Assembly: GCA_020912385.1 (NCBI GenBank) | Contig: CP087208.1 | Coordinates: 2,294,001-2,358,000, forward strand | DNA length: 64,000 nt | Reading direction: 5' to 3' | From: Neofusicoccum parvum | Taxonomy: Eukaryota; Ascomycota; Dothideomycetes; Botryosphaeriales; Botryosphaeriaceae | In this document: in pieces, positions 47,780-59,146 of the stretch | How positions within the stretch are numbered: the stretch's first letter is position 1 | Layout of the letters: every line of letters begins with the position of its first letter | The notes under the pieces: model-generated | Told to the model about the DNA's origin: nothing | What the model saw: only the letters and a program-made list of their open reading frames with translations | Databases searched by the model: none | Translations under genes and position numbers: made by a program

Positions 47780-49256
47780 ATGGCGTTCGGCCGCTGCGTG
47801 CAAGCGCAGCATGGCATGCGGGCGAGCATCTTCCCGGCGAGCATGAAGAGCCGTGGCTTCAGCACCATCACCCTGCCCGGTGCGCCGCCGTGGCGGCCCT
47901 CCTCCGTCCTGGACGAGTAGGCACACGCGTCTCCGCAGAGCCACATTCCTGCCCGCTGACACTGCCCAGATGGGTCCAACGCGAGGCTCGGCCCATCAGC
48001 CTACGCCAGTTGACCTTCTTCGGTGCGCGCTTGACCGAGTCGCGTCTGCTGGGTTCTGCAAACTACGTCCGAACCGAGCTGCCCACGCGGTACTCACCCG
48101 GTGTCCGAGAATTAGTCGCATGCGTATGAGGCTGATTCCCGCGCAGTATCGCCCACCGGCTTCGAGACATGCAGACCCTGCCCTACGTCGTCGTCACGAA
48201 CCCCAACATCTCCTACGTCTACGAGCTCTACTACCGCGCCTTCGAGAGATATCGCCGCATACCAGAGGTTAGATCAGTCGAGGACAACGACGAGCTGTGC
48301 AAGATAATCAGAGACACGCTGGACGAGCACCTCACCGTTATCCCGCGCCTGGCAATCGGCGTGCTGGAAGTCCAGGGCGCCATGAAGCCTGAGGAAACGG
48401 ACAAGTTCATGACAACCCTGCTCAGATCTGTGCGTGCCCCAGACGCCCTCCCGTCGCCTGCTTTGCTGACTAGATCCAGCGCATCTCTCGACGCACAATC
48501 GCAGAGCAGCATCTAGCCTTGACTGATACCTTCCACTCCCCGTGGCATTTCCCGGAGGCGAAGCTTCAGCTGGACCCTAACATGGATTCTGTCGGTGAGA
48601 TCTTTCTGAAGTGCAACGCCAAGGAGATTGTCGAGCACTGCGCGAATGCCACGAAGGACCTCATGAAACAAACCTACGGATCAGCTATCCCTCTCCCAGA
48701 CGTCAAGGTTGAGGGGCATATCAATGCCACTTTCCCCTACATTCTCACCCATTTAGAGTACATCATCGGCGAGCTCCTGCGTAATTCCATCCAAGCTGTC
48801 ATTGAACAGAAAAAGCACAAGGATAAGAAGCCGCCCCCGATTGAGGTTCTCATCTGTGAGACACAGCAGCATGTCATCATTCGTATTTCTGACCAGGGAG
48901 GCGGTGTCCCAAAGGACGTGCTTCCGTATCTGTGGTCATTCAGCAAAGGCCCCCGGAGCAAGCTTCGGATTGAGAACTTGTCGAGAGTTCCAAAACTGGC
49001 GGCAACCATGCAGGAAGTGAAGCCTCGTGTAGAGGGCGAACACCATGATGGCTCTCTTAGCTCGTTGACGAGCCGTCCACCCGATCTTCGTCTTGGAATC
49101 GGCCTGCCTATGAGCAGAATCTACGCAGAATACTGGGCAGGCAGTCTCGAACTGCACAATCTGGAAGGCTACGGTGTCGATGTGTTCCTGCAAATTTCCA
49201 AGTTGGGAAATAAGAATGAACAGCTCACGACGAGAGCAAGCATGGATGCCGTGTGA
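47780..49256 (+). CDS. Mitochondrial pyruvate dehydrogenase kinase family protein
   Basis: Four exons (47780-47916, 47970-48089, 48147-48429, 48480-49256) encode 438 residues. The N-terminus is basic and lacks acidic residues, as expected for a mitochondrial presequence. The four-helix domain has SVLDEWVQREARPISLRQLTFFG, joined exactly across intron 1, and LPTRIAHRLRDMQTLPYVVV across intron 2. The GHKL ATP-binding domain shows the N box EYIIGELLRNSIQAVIEQ, the G1 box ISDQGGGVP, and the G2 box LGIGLPMSRIYAEYWAGSLE. These kinases (yeast Pkp1/Pkp2) phosphorylate and inactivate E1-alpha of pyruvate dehydrogenase; branched-chain ketoacid dehydrogenase kinase is the alternative. The first ATG in frame is used. 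Confidence 0.93.
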
Positions 49257-49513
49257 AACGCACCTGCCCGTAACCCACGCGCAGAAGCCCTTGCCTTGCA
49301 AGACGGGGGTAGGCGCGACGCCGCGCCGAGCGACCCAAACAACTCTCGTCCTGGCCCACCTTGTTTCGCTCTCCACCGACTTTTGGATAGCTGGGTCGCT
49401 GCAGCGAGATTGCTTACCGGAGTCCGAAGTCGACACCATCCGTATCGAGAACAACGAATCTCATATCTCTGACGCATTCAAGTTTATATACTTCCCCAGC
49501 AGCTTTCTCGAAC

Positions 49514-51935
49514 ATGGAGCGTTCTCATGTCTACGGCGTCGAGCTTTCCAGGCTTCGCAACCTGTCAACCGAGCTTCAGCCTCCTCGGAAGATCCACTTT
49601 CGCCTCGAGTCAGACACGCTTCCTGTTCGAGACACATACCTTGATCTCTACGTCCCAGAGTTCCACCAGTACAGTTCTCGCGAGGACCGTCCAGTTCGGC
49701 ACCTTGACATTACCTCGACCTGGAGGGGACTGTCAGTGGGACAGGCCGAGGAATTGAAGTTCTGGGAAGACATGTTTGCAGCCGTCCTTGAGTACACTAT
49801 ATCAAACCACCTGATCGACCTGATCGATGGCATGGACAACTGCAACGTTGGTACGTTACCTTAAGCACTACCATCCTGTACTTTCAGATCCACTCCGTCT
49901 GGAAAGTCTGGCGGCCCTCAATGCTTCGAACAATGCTGATTGTTTGACAGATCGTTACCCTGGCGACTTGGACGGCCGTATCTGCAGCTTTACCAACAAC
50001 ATGGGCGGCAAGACCTTCCCGGTGAACGTTCGCGAGATTGTCACCTGCATGCTCGAGCTTTACAAACGCCATGGAAACCAACATCAGTGGCTTACGTCCA
50101 GTGGCAACTTTTACAATGCTCTATGCGAGTTCCTCCGAACTCGTGACTGTTTTCTAGACACTCCTCTCCATCCTACGGTCAAGGTGACGTTCTCTGCTTC
50201 TCTTTCGGGCAAGGGAGAACCGGACGTCGTTGGCATCCTCAAAAGATTTGGTCCATTCGTTGGTTTCAATCGACTGGATGCCTTCACAAGCGAGGACGCC
50301 TGGTGCAACATTTATCCTTCCTACGTAGAATCTGTCTTGGATCCAGTTTACCCTTCATTTCTTGGAAGACCGGAGTATCGCCTGGCCTCAGACTGGATCA
50401 AATTCGAATGGAACAGCAGCGTGGAAGGCTTCCGTGGTTACGTTCGCCCGATTCCCTTAGTTGGACATGAGGTTAGTACCCGCCTTAATGTTGACTTGGC
50501 CGCTGTGAGCAAACGATTTTTCCCGGGAGGAGTCGCGTTCGAACGCAATCTCCGCGTTCGTGTCAAGCTGTCCGTCTGTCGGCTTTCCGGCATATCTACA
50601 GCCTCTCAGGGCGAGAGCATTCCTCCTCTGGAGCGTTGCCAAGCTCGGCGGTCGCTATTCAACCTACCTCCCGGGCTTGAGGACTTGGCAGAGGTCATGA
50701 AAGCAAACCAAAGAGCCGCCGCTTCTTCTCCGACCAAGTCGTTCGGTTCCGTGCGTAGGAAGGAGACGACACAAAAGCCAAAGAAGGCCAAGCAAACAGC
50801 TGATAGACATGCCCACATCATGAGCCTCCTCGAAAAGACTAGACCAGAAGCTTTATCTCTGCCCCTCGAGGTCGACACCACCGTGCTGAATCAAGTTGAC
50901 TGGCAACATGATAAACTTCCAACGGAGTTTTGGGGCAGGAACGTCCCTGCTTGGGATACCATACCTGACCGTCGGACACAGCATCGCCAGCCGGCGTCCC
51001 ATCTCGATCAGAAACTGCGGGAGGAGAAGGGCAAGGCAAAAGTCCAGCCCGCGGAGCATAATCAAAGAAAACGAGTTTTCCAAACCCCATCTCCGAGGCA
51101 AACGGTATGTCCGGAAAAATCTCTCAATCCGTTTCGGATTGAAAAGAAGCAGCCTCCAGGTCTGAGGCCTTGGGGCACTTCTTCTGAAAGGGCAGTGCAT
51201 GAGAGGAAGACAGCCCAGCCTACTACCGAGGATACGGGCAAGGACTCTCTACTTGCATCCTCATCAAAACAGGCCTTCTACACCCGCTTGAAAACTCCGC
51301 CCCCTACCGAGTTCTCTCTCCCGCCCGAGTACCAGGCCAAATTTGCACAATGCGAAACCAGCGGAGACGAATACTTTGTCGTCCAACCTGTTCACACGGC
51401 CTCCTCCCCGTACGATCTCAGCGGCTCCAACGCTCCACTCGAAATGAAACGCATCCGCCGTCCCACGAAGAAATCCTGCCACGACATCACACACTATCCA
51501 GGCATGTCCTGGTCGCCCCAGGCGCCCGCCACCGCGCCCCCATGCCCACGTCCCTCGGTTCGCAGGCGCGCCGACTCCATTCTCGGCATCCATACCCGTA
51601 AGCGGGCGGCTTCCACCGAGCTCGTCTGGCACTCGACGAGCGACAGTGACACTCATGAGGAAGCCGATAGCTTCGGAACGTGGGTCCACCGCAGGCACGA
51701 CAGCGCCGTGGCCGAGCAGGCACACGAGTGGCTCTACGAACCGCAGGGCAATGTGGATGTACAGGCGGAGGAGTTGCGTAAGGAGATGAAGGAGTGGTAC
51801 GACGCCATGGTACTGAAGCGGGACACGCTGCGCAGGCAAACAAAGGAGGAGAGGAGCGAGGAGGAGGCGTTCGTGGCGGCGTTCGTGGGCGGAGAGAGCG
51901 GGGACGAGGGCGATGTTGATGGGGAGGTCGAGTGA
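49514..51935 (+). CDS. Uncharacterised 773-residue fungal protein
   Basis: Two exons (49514-49850 and 49951-51935; intron 100 bases) encode 773 residues. I do not recognise a named family. The N-terminal 270 residues look globular, with PVRDTYLDLYVPEFHQY, FWEDMFAAVLEYTISNHLIDLIDG, VREIVTCMLELYKRHG and WIKFEWNSSVEGFRGYVRPIPLVG. The C-terminal part from about 290 is disordered and basic, with Pro/Ser/Lys-rich stretches, and ends in a coiled, acidic segment (EELRKEMKEWYDAMVLKRD, ESGDEGDVDGEVE). No membrane helix or signal peptide. Several KKAK/KRKR-like basic patches could act as nuclear signals; this is inference. Frame, splice sites and composition support a real gene. Confidence 0.78.
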
Positions 51936-52323
51936 TTGCGGTTCGAGAGCGTGTGATCACGGCGAATAGATGGGTGGGCTCGGCATGGGAATGGGGGGTC
52001 TTTTGTGAGCATTACGGGTGTATGAAGACGGGAGGGTTTATACGGTATGAGAGTGGGCATCGATTGCGAAGGAGCAGCGCTAGGTCAGGTAGATTAGGTA
52101 GAACAGAGCAACAGGAATCAAGACTTTTCGGCATCTCGATCTAATCAATGAGGCTTTTCTCTAGACTGTGTGATTGGTGAATTACTAAATGGAAGGGAAC
52201 GAGTGTGAGCTGGAGCTTGGGCTTCTGTTGGAGCATTCGTACATCAAGATTGAAGTAGTTTTCACAGGACCAAAAGATTTATTGTAGAAATGTCGAATAC
52301 ACTCTTCTAGCAAACGACCCTCT
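51936..52323. other. Convergent intergenic region
   Basis: 388 bases between two convergent genes, AT-richer, with no frame. Both terminators must lie here. Confidence 0.55.
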
Positions 52324-54157
52324 CTAGAACAGCTTCATCGTCGTATTGGACGGCTCCTCCTCGTACTCGTGTTCCCTGCAAAGATTGGTTAGCATTCCAC
52401 TCCCTCCAAGCAGATGACTGAAAAAGCGTGCAAACTTACTGGAACCAGTTGATGAACTGGAACACACTGGCCTTGGGCGACCTCGTCAAATCCGTGTAGT
52501 TGACGTACTGCAGGCCGAACCTGGTGCCGAGGCCGACCAGCCACTCGAAATTGTCGAAGATGGCCCAGCCCCAGGCGCCAGTCACGTTGACGCCGTCGTA
52601 GTAGATGGACTGCAGGATGGCGTCCAGGTACGACTGGAGGTAGTCGGCGCGTCGCAAGTCCCACAGGATGGTTGCCAGGTCGTCCAGCTGCGCCTCGAAC
52701 GGCTCGGCGAAGCCGAACTCGGTGACCATGATCTCGGTGACGGAGGGGAAGAGGTCTTTGGTGATCTTCAAGAGGAGGCTCCGCAGGCCCTGGGGCGCAT
52801 CGATCAACCACGAGACGCCCGGGTCGGCGGCGGGCGCCAGCGGGAACCCATCCGTGGCGACGTTTGTGCTGCCTGCACAAGTAGGGTAAGAGGGGTGAGA
52901 CGAGTTGGTGACACAGCTGTCGAAGTCCTCGATGCCGTAGACGGTGGAAGCAGAGTAGCCGTCGATGGCGAAGAAGTCGCAGGACCCCTTGATGAGATCC
53001 TTCTCTTCCTGCGTGAACTCGGGAAGGAGGTCGCCGAGGGTGTCCTTCAGGGACTGAGGGTAGTCTCCGTCGGTCCAGGGCCCGCCGAACCAGCCGAGAA
53101 CGAAGTCGTAGCTGCGCTGGACGGCGACAGCGTCGGCTTCAGAGGTGGTGTTGGGGTTGAAGTAGTTGCCGGAGTTCTTGAAGGTGATCTTATGGCGGCC
53201 CTTGAACTCCTCCTTGTACCACTTCGCCACCTTGGCGTGCGCCAGCAACGTGTAGTGACCGCAAGCGTAGCGCGTAGGCAGTCCTCCGGTGAGGTTGTTG
53301 TAGGCAGGGAAATACTCGCCGTGGGGATAGACGGAGAACTGCCAATCGCAGTACTGCGGCTCGTTGATGGTGAACCAACCGTCGACGTAGGCATCGTACC
53401 GCTCGATGACAAACTTTGCGTAGTTGAAGAAGTCGTCAACAACATTCCGCGAATTCCACGCGCCGTACTCGTTGAACAGCGCCAGAGGTGTGTCCCAATG
53501 GAACAGCGTGACCTCGGGCTTGATCCCGTTGTCCACCATCTCCTGGATCACACTGTCGTAGTGAGCGACTCCCTGGGCATTTACGGGACCTTTGCCGAAG
53601 GGGAACAGACGCGGCCAGCTGATACTCGGGCTGAAAGCCGGGATACCCAAGCCCTTGAGGCGCGCAATATCCTGCTTGTACAGCCAGTAGTGGCTTGCCA
53701 CAACGTCGCCGGTGGTGTTGTCAGCGACGAAATTGGGGACGCGGTGGGACAGAAGGTCCCAGATAGACGGCCCCTTGCCCTCGGCGTCGGCAGCGCCCTC
53801 AATCTGGTACGAGGAGGAGGACACGCCCCACTTGAAGCCTTTTGGCAGCTTCAGGCCGGTCAGGTTGCGGTCATAGCTGGGGACCAGCGGGTGGAGGCGT
53901 CCCGGCTGCGGGTAGGTGCTGGGCTCGGGAGTGGGCGTGACGGTGGTGGTCACCGGGCCGGTGGAGATGGGGCCAATCTGATCCCACAGGAAAGACAGCG
54001 CCTTGTCCGAGTAGTCGGTGTTGGGGCGGTATTCAGTCTCGATGGCGGGCACCTGGTAGGTCTTGGTTGAGTAGTTGCCACTGGGGGTGCCAAAGGTCAA
54101 CTGGGCGCCGGCGAGAGAGCCCGAGGCCAGGAGCACCGAGACAACGAGGGAGGACAT
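52324..54157 (-). CDS. Secreted GH1 beta-glucosidase
   Basis: Two exons (52440-54157 and 52324-52375) encode 589 residues. The signal peptide is MSSLVVSVLLASGSLAGAQ. An N-terminal extension of about 80 residues contains a Thr/Pro-rich stretch (TTTVTPTPEPSTYPQP). The (beta/alpha)8 barrel of glycoside hydrolase family 1 begins at LPKGFKWGVSSSSYQIEGA. The acid/base glutamate is in FTINEPQYCDW and the nucleophile in VTEFGFAEPFE, where the usual TENG is TEFG; both catalytic glutamates are kept. GAWGWAIFDNFEWLVGLGTRFGL is the conserved C-terminal signature. It should cleave terminal beta-glucosides outside the cell. The start at 54157 is the first in-frame ATG; the frame is open upstream only from a non-ATG codon. 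Confidence 0.93.
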
Positions 54158-55030
54158 GGTGAAGGCGTGTGTCGAGAGCCCCTGGCGGGCGAGCGAACGC
54201 GGGCGGCGGGCATATTTATGCGGTGCGGTGCACAGCAATATTGGGGTGAAGGCGTTCCCTGGTCTTGCCCAGAGTCGTCATCTCCGGTGCAGGACGCAGC
54301 ATGATCCTCTCGCGCGGACGGCGAGCGGGGCTCGCGAAGAAAAAGAGGCGCGCCGTACAGCCGGCAGCGCTGACCGGGCTCGTGGCGATGGCGGTAAGGT
54401 GCGCTAGGATGGAGAATGGATCTCCATGAGGAGCAGGCGGCGCGCGGTCAAGCCGGGAAAACGATGTTTCGCCAAGAAGAGCCGCGCTACGGATAAATCA
54501 GTCAAGGACTGGTGCTTTCCGTTGCTTGTTCCTGTCATGCCCAGCGGCACGCCAGCGGGGAGAACGACGGAGAGCTGGCTCCGGCCTGGATTGGGCGTCG
54601 AGCGGGCCGGCCCAACAGTGCACATGCAGGTCACGGCAGTTCCGCAGAACTACGACAGCGCACGCTGAAGTTCCGCAGAGACAAGGCGGCAGAAACAATG
54701 CACAATCTGCCATTTGGCTTTAAGCTTCGCATGGCAAAGTGTAACGTGCTGCCTGAAACACATCGAGCCCCTCTCTGCATTACGGAAACAGGCAGCCCAC
54801 TAATAGCGTCCCTGCTGCTGTCCCGCGCGTCTTTTCCGCTGTCGTCTATCCAAATCAGTCTTGTCATGTCGGCCGTTCCGTCGGTATCCGCCGTATCCGT
54901 CCGTCCCCCGGGTATCTAGCTTTCCTTTTTTTATCGTTCGAGATCCAACAACCACGAGGGAAATATCCAATGTCCCCGGACACTGGACGCTTCGCCCCTC
55001 CGCCAACGCCGCCAAATACAGGCTGTCGCT
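54158..55030. other. Intergenic between two minus-strand genes
   Basis: Beta-glucosidase promoter and the 3' flank of the NAP/SET gene. The 135-codon plus frame 54512-54919 has no motif. No gene supported. Confidence 0.5.
54211..54220 (-). promoter_or_regulatory. TATA-like box of the beta-glucosidase gene
   Basis: The minus strand reads CATAAATATG, 54-63 bases upstream of the start codon at 54157, at a normal spacing for a TATA element. Confidence 0.5.
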
Positions 55031-56158
55031 TTAGGTGCGGCGCTTCTTCGCAGGAGGAGAGCTCTCGCCGTTCTTCTCCTTGTTACCCTTGCCCTTGACG
55101 AGGCTGCGGATGTCGACCGGCTCTCCGTCGTCGTCGCTGCCCCACTCCCCATCGTCCTCGATGGAAGAGAGATCCTCGTCGTCAGCCTCCTGGGCAGAAG
55201 CTACGACGTGTTAGCAATCGCGAAGCTTATATCCCTCGTCAGGTATTACGTACTGAAGTACTTGATGGCGTTGGGCCAGATGTCCTCAGCAATGAGCGTG
55301 GCGAGCTCGTCACCGGCAGGGAAAATCTCAGACTCCTCGAAGAAATCGACGCCATCCTCCTCCTCTTCCTTCTCCTGCTCAACCTTCTCGCCCTTGGCCC
55401 TCTTGATCCTCTCCTCAGCCTCCTTCTTGGTGGCCTGGGCGGACTCCTCAGCCGAGACGTAGGGACGCACCGAGGCGAAGCCAAACCAGCTGAAGAAGCT
55501 CTGGGTGCCCTCCTCGCTCAGCTCCATCTTCTTGATGACGTTCTTGTACTCGGGCAGCTTCTTGAACTTGGTCTTCAGGTCTTGGGCGGACAGCTTCTGG
55601 CGAGCCTCGAACAGCTCGACGGCGGCGTCGGTGAGCCCGTCGGTCGTGTCCTTGCCCTTCTTCCAGTTGATCTTGACCGGCTCCGACACCAGACCCGACC
55701 AGCCGTCGAGCGAGCGGCGATACCAGAACTTCTTCTCCAGGACCTCGTTGTCAAAGTACTCGTTCTTGCCGAAGCCGAACTTGACGGCGAAGCTGCGCGG
55801 CGAGCCGGCCGGGTCGTCGATCTCGAAGCGCGTCACCTCGATGCTCTGCAGGCACTCGGCGAAGATGTGGGAGTCGGACGGCTGGATGAACTGGTCGACC
55901 TCAGGCGGGACCTGCTCCAGAACCAGCGCCCAGAAGTTGGGGAGCTTCGCGACCAGGTCCTGGCGCTTGGAGTAGAGCGGCTGGGTGATCTTGTACTGCT
56001 GGCGGACTGCGCGTCAAAGACGACTGTCAGCGGCGAGAGCCCTTGGCTGCGGGCGAGGCACACGCACTAATCTGCAGGTCGGCATCCTCGAATTCCTGCT
56101 CCAGCTGGATCAGGTCCTCGTAGGTGACGTCGGTTTGCTCGGTCGCGGAGGGGGCCAT
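55031..56158 (-). CDS. NAP/SET-family histone chaperone
   Basis: Three exons (56068-56158, 55254-56006, 55031-55200) encode 337 residues. An N-terminal helix (EDLIQLEQEFEDADLQIIRQQYKITQPLYSKR) gives the dimerisation coiled coil, then the SET/NAP earmuff domain with IPNFW-like KLPNFWALVLEQVPPEVDQFI, SIEVTRFEIDDPAGSPRSFAVKFGF and FFSWFGF. The C-terminus is acidic (EADDEDLSSIEDDGEWGSDDDGE) and ends in a basic nuclear signal, PPAKKRRT. The family binds H2A-H2B or H3-H4; SET (TAF-I) and yeast Vps75 are the nearest types, the latter helping Rtt109 acetylate H3. The exact orthologue is unclear. The splice at the first intron restores LQIIRQQYK. Confidence 0.88.
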
Positions 56159-57511
56159 TGTGGTGGGATTCGGGGGGCGTGGTAAGTGGATGCTTGTGGA
56201 GGTGGAGGCAAGGTGTGCGGTGACGAGCTGGCCAGGCGGACGGGGCTGCTTAAGTAGCAAAAACCACGTCGAGGCGGGCAGACAAAAATGTTGGGATGCA
56301 ACCACAACTAGGGTTTTCAGGCGACTCGATTTTTCTGGATGCCGTCATCGCATGACTCGCGTGCCATGGACCCGTCAGCCGTCCACACTCCGCACACCGC
56401 ACAGCCGACGCCCGGCGGAGTGCAACCCCGCTGCTTTGCCCACGGCTGCCCGAAACAAAACGAGAACGCGCGGTCCCGTGCAGTGGCCCAAGCTAAGGCC
56501 TCGGGCGCGCACGCGTTGCTCGAGACCAGGCTCCGGCCCGGCGCCAGCTCGCGACAGCCGGGGGAGCCAACGCCCTGCCTCAGCCCACATTGCGGGGGAT
56601 CGGAACCCTAACCTCTTTGGAAAGGGTCCACCTCTCGGCGTCAGCCATTGACCCGGACACGGTTGGGTGGGCGTGTTATCTGCGTCTTGCCAGAGCCCAG
56701 GAGCTTACTTGCTGCAGATAAGGAAATGCATAGTCTCTGGGACAACCAAGAATCCAGTGGCCCAGAGCCACGGGAGAGCGCATGTCCAAGCGTGCCGGAA
56801 GCAGTTCTGTCTTCGCGTTGCCTGCGTAGACAACCACAAGGCTTATCTGGAAAGCATGAGCCTTCCTGAGAGCGAGGCAAATACCTCGCATGTCCCCCAA
56901 CAACTTCTAGAGTGGGATGTGGCGCTGTGCTACATCCATTGGCACAACCTGACCTTTTACTTGCTACTGACCCCGTCAACATCATCATTGTCTGACCCGA
57001 TGCTGTCCGATGTTCATCGTCGCTGCCGAGAACTGCTGCAATCGACAGTAAACGCGAAGAACGTAACGTCTTCTTGATACGGGAGTTGCGGCATTCACCT
57101 GGACGTGATGGTACTTTGATATATATATGTCAGATCCATCCAGACGAATGCTTCAGCTCCCACCCAGTTGTACTTACTGAAAGCCGACCGAACCAACCTT
57201 CAGATAAGGCAATGTTCTGCACTGAAACTAAATGCATTCTTGTGTTGATGATCCGTAATATGCTTGCGAGAAAGTAGAACAGCTACTCATTCATCACTTG
57301 CAAGCATTCATTGCTTCTTCCAAACAATTGACCTGTCTCATTATTGCAAATTCGATGAATTGCAATGACTTACGGAAAAGCCATGTAAAACCCACAAAAC
57401 CCTTGATCTTGTCTAACGGCTCCCTCCGAACCGTGATTTGATATCCATAATACATGCACAGAAACCGATTCTTCATCGATCTGGCCATCCACCACCACCA
57501 TCACCCTACCC
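56159..57511. other. Intergenic
   Basis: NAP/SET promoter next to 56159, and the 3' flank of the bL19m gene at the right end. An ATATATATAT run is near 57117-57127. Frames are short or low-complexity. No gene supported. Confidence 0.5.
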
Positions 57512-58340
57512 TCATTTCCCCTTCTTACCCGCCTTCTTCTTCCCCGTATTCGCATCCTTCCCCCTCGCCGCCCCGCCGCTCCTCAACATCGCGCTCTGCC
57601 TCCGGTACTGCCTGACAATATTCTCCACGCTGCCCATATCATGCCTAGGCTTGCGCATGTAGTACAACCTCGCCCGCCTCGCCCTCTTCTCCCTCCTCTG
57701 CACCACCTCAATCCCCTCGACGTTCGGGCTGTACACCTTGTACCACATCTCGACGCCGACGCGCGTCAGCTGGTTGCGCAGGAGGATCGCCGTGTCGACG
57801 CCGCGCCGCCGGATGTTCAGGCACACGCCCGCGAACGGGTCGCCGTTGCGCTGCCGCACCAGCAGGATGTCGCCGACCTTGGCGGCGTCCGGGTTGGCGC
57901 GCGAGAAGAGCTGGGCGCGCGCGCCCGAGGAGTCGAGCACCGCGAGCTGGGATGCCGTGACCGCCGCGATGGGGTCCTTGCATTTGGCCGTTGCCGTGGG
58001 CGGCGGCGGGTACGTCTTGATGCGCGTGTGGGCTTTTGACGATTCTGGCGGCGGCGGTGCGAGTGTCAGCTGGGTTGCTAATAGCTCTGCTCCGGGGGCC
58101 CAATTGCGCGTGCAGGTGGCGAGAGGGCTCCGCGGAGACGCTCTGTTGCACGTAGGTGCCTTTGGAGGACGTAGGAAGAGTGAAAGACGTACGCTTGATC
58201 AAGCCGTTGGCGTGGAGGGCTATGGGCTGTCTGTCGGCGACGTCGGCGAAGCAGCGCCGTTGCACCCTCGAGGCGCGAGCCTGCCGCAGTGCGGTCTTCC
58301 AGGCGGTGAGCGGCCGAGCGGCCGGGCGTGGTGTTAACAT
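57512..58340 (-). CDS. IMG1: Mitochondrial ribosomal protein bL19m
   Basis: Two exons (58193-58340 and 57512-58044) encode 226 residues. bL19 is at the interface of the large and small subunits; the fungal mitochondrial form is Img1/MrpL19. The N-terminus is basic with a presequence look (MLTPRPAARPLTAWKTALRQ). The L19 core is VGDILLVRQRNGDPFAGVCLNIRRRGVDTAILLRNQLTRVGVEMWYKVYSPNVEGIEVVQRREKRARRARLYYMR in compact form, with the terminal LYYMRKPRHD helix, followed by a Lys/Gly-rich tail. The intron acceptor at CGCCAG (exon 2 from 58044) is chosen because a CTGAC branch point lies just upstream and the frame fits; other acceptors put the downstream core out of frame. Confidence 0.9.
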
Positions 58341-59146
58341 TGCGTGTGTGGGGGTGGGTTTGGTGGTTGCCGTGCGCGGCGTCTGGAGAGCTTGAAACTT
58401 CCGCCGAGATGGCCGTGATGCTGACTAAGCAGGCCACCTCCCCGAGGACGAAGGCGACGACCACGTTCTGATTGGCTGTCCCGGGCACCAAGTAGACGGA
58501 ATCGATGCAGGGAGCGATTGGCGAGAGGCTCCATATTGCTTCGCCGCCCTGGACGCTACAGTGCCCTTGTATGGCTTCATCAACATTGACGAGCGGGTGG
58601 AACCTCAGGCCTAACCCAGTAAGGCAACATAGGGCCTTCTCTGAAGATCATTCTTATACATGCGTTGGCTCTTCGGGTATGCTGCAGGGGAAGATCGCTG
58701 GAGCTCAAGTCTTCGTCACCATCGCCGGCGAATGGCAAGACACCGTTGCGGGACACGCATCGGGGGTGCGTTGCTCTCACCACCTGAGTTTTGGTTCTTG
58801 CTTTAGACAGAAACTCGAAAGTACACTGTAGCACCAACACCCGCGAATAGGGAGAGGGGTGATTGAAGAAATTAGGAAGCATTAACCGCCGTCCAGCCGC
58901 CAAACCTGTGTCTATGAACTAAACGTGAGAGAGCCTAATGCTAGTCGTAACAACGTATGTCGTGCTTTGATTACCTCTTTTTTGTTGGATACCACTGTAC
59001 GATCAGCCCAATGATCCCGTATCTTGAAAGCCCATCCGCTAGAAATTTTTATGCCTCCGCCAAACCGCCAAACCAACGGCAAGTAATAACGCCAACGCAA
59101 TGCAAAAAGGCTTCACTTCAGAAAAGCGGTCGGATCGGTCGTCCCC
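58341..59146. other. Intergenic between two minus-strand genes
   Basis: bL19m promoter and the nmrA 3' flank. No frame of interest. Confidence 0.5.

Noticed and set aside
47281..48129. 282-codon plus-strand frame upstream of the kinase gene
   Set aside because: Only its last part overlaps real kinase exons; the rest is low-complexity GC-rich sequence, and the kinase start at 47780 is in another frame.
52895..54070. 391-codon plus-strand frame opposite the beta-glucosidase
   Set aside because: Exact antisense shadow of a well-supported GH1 gene.
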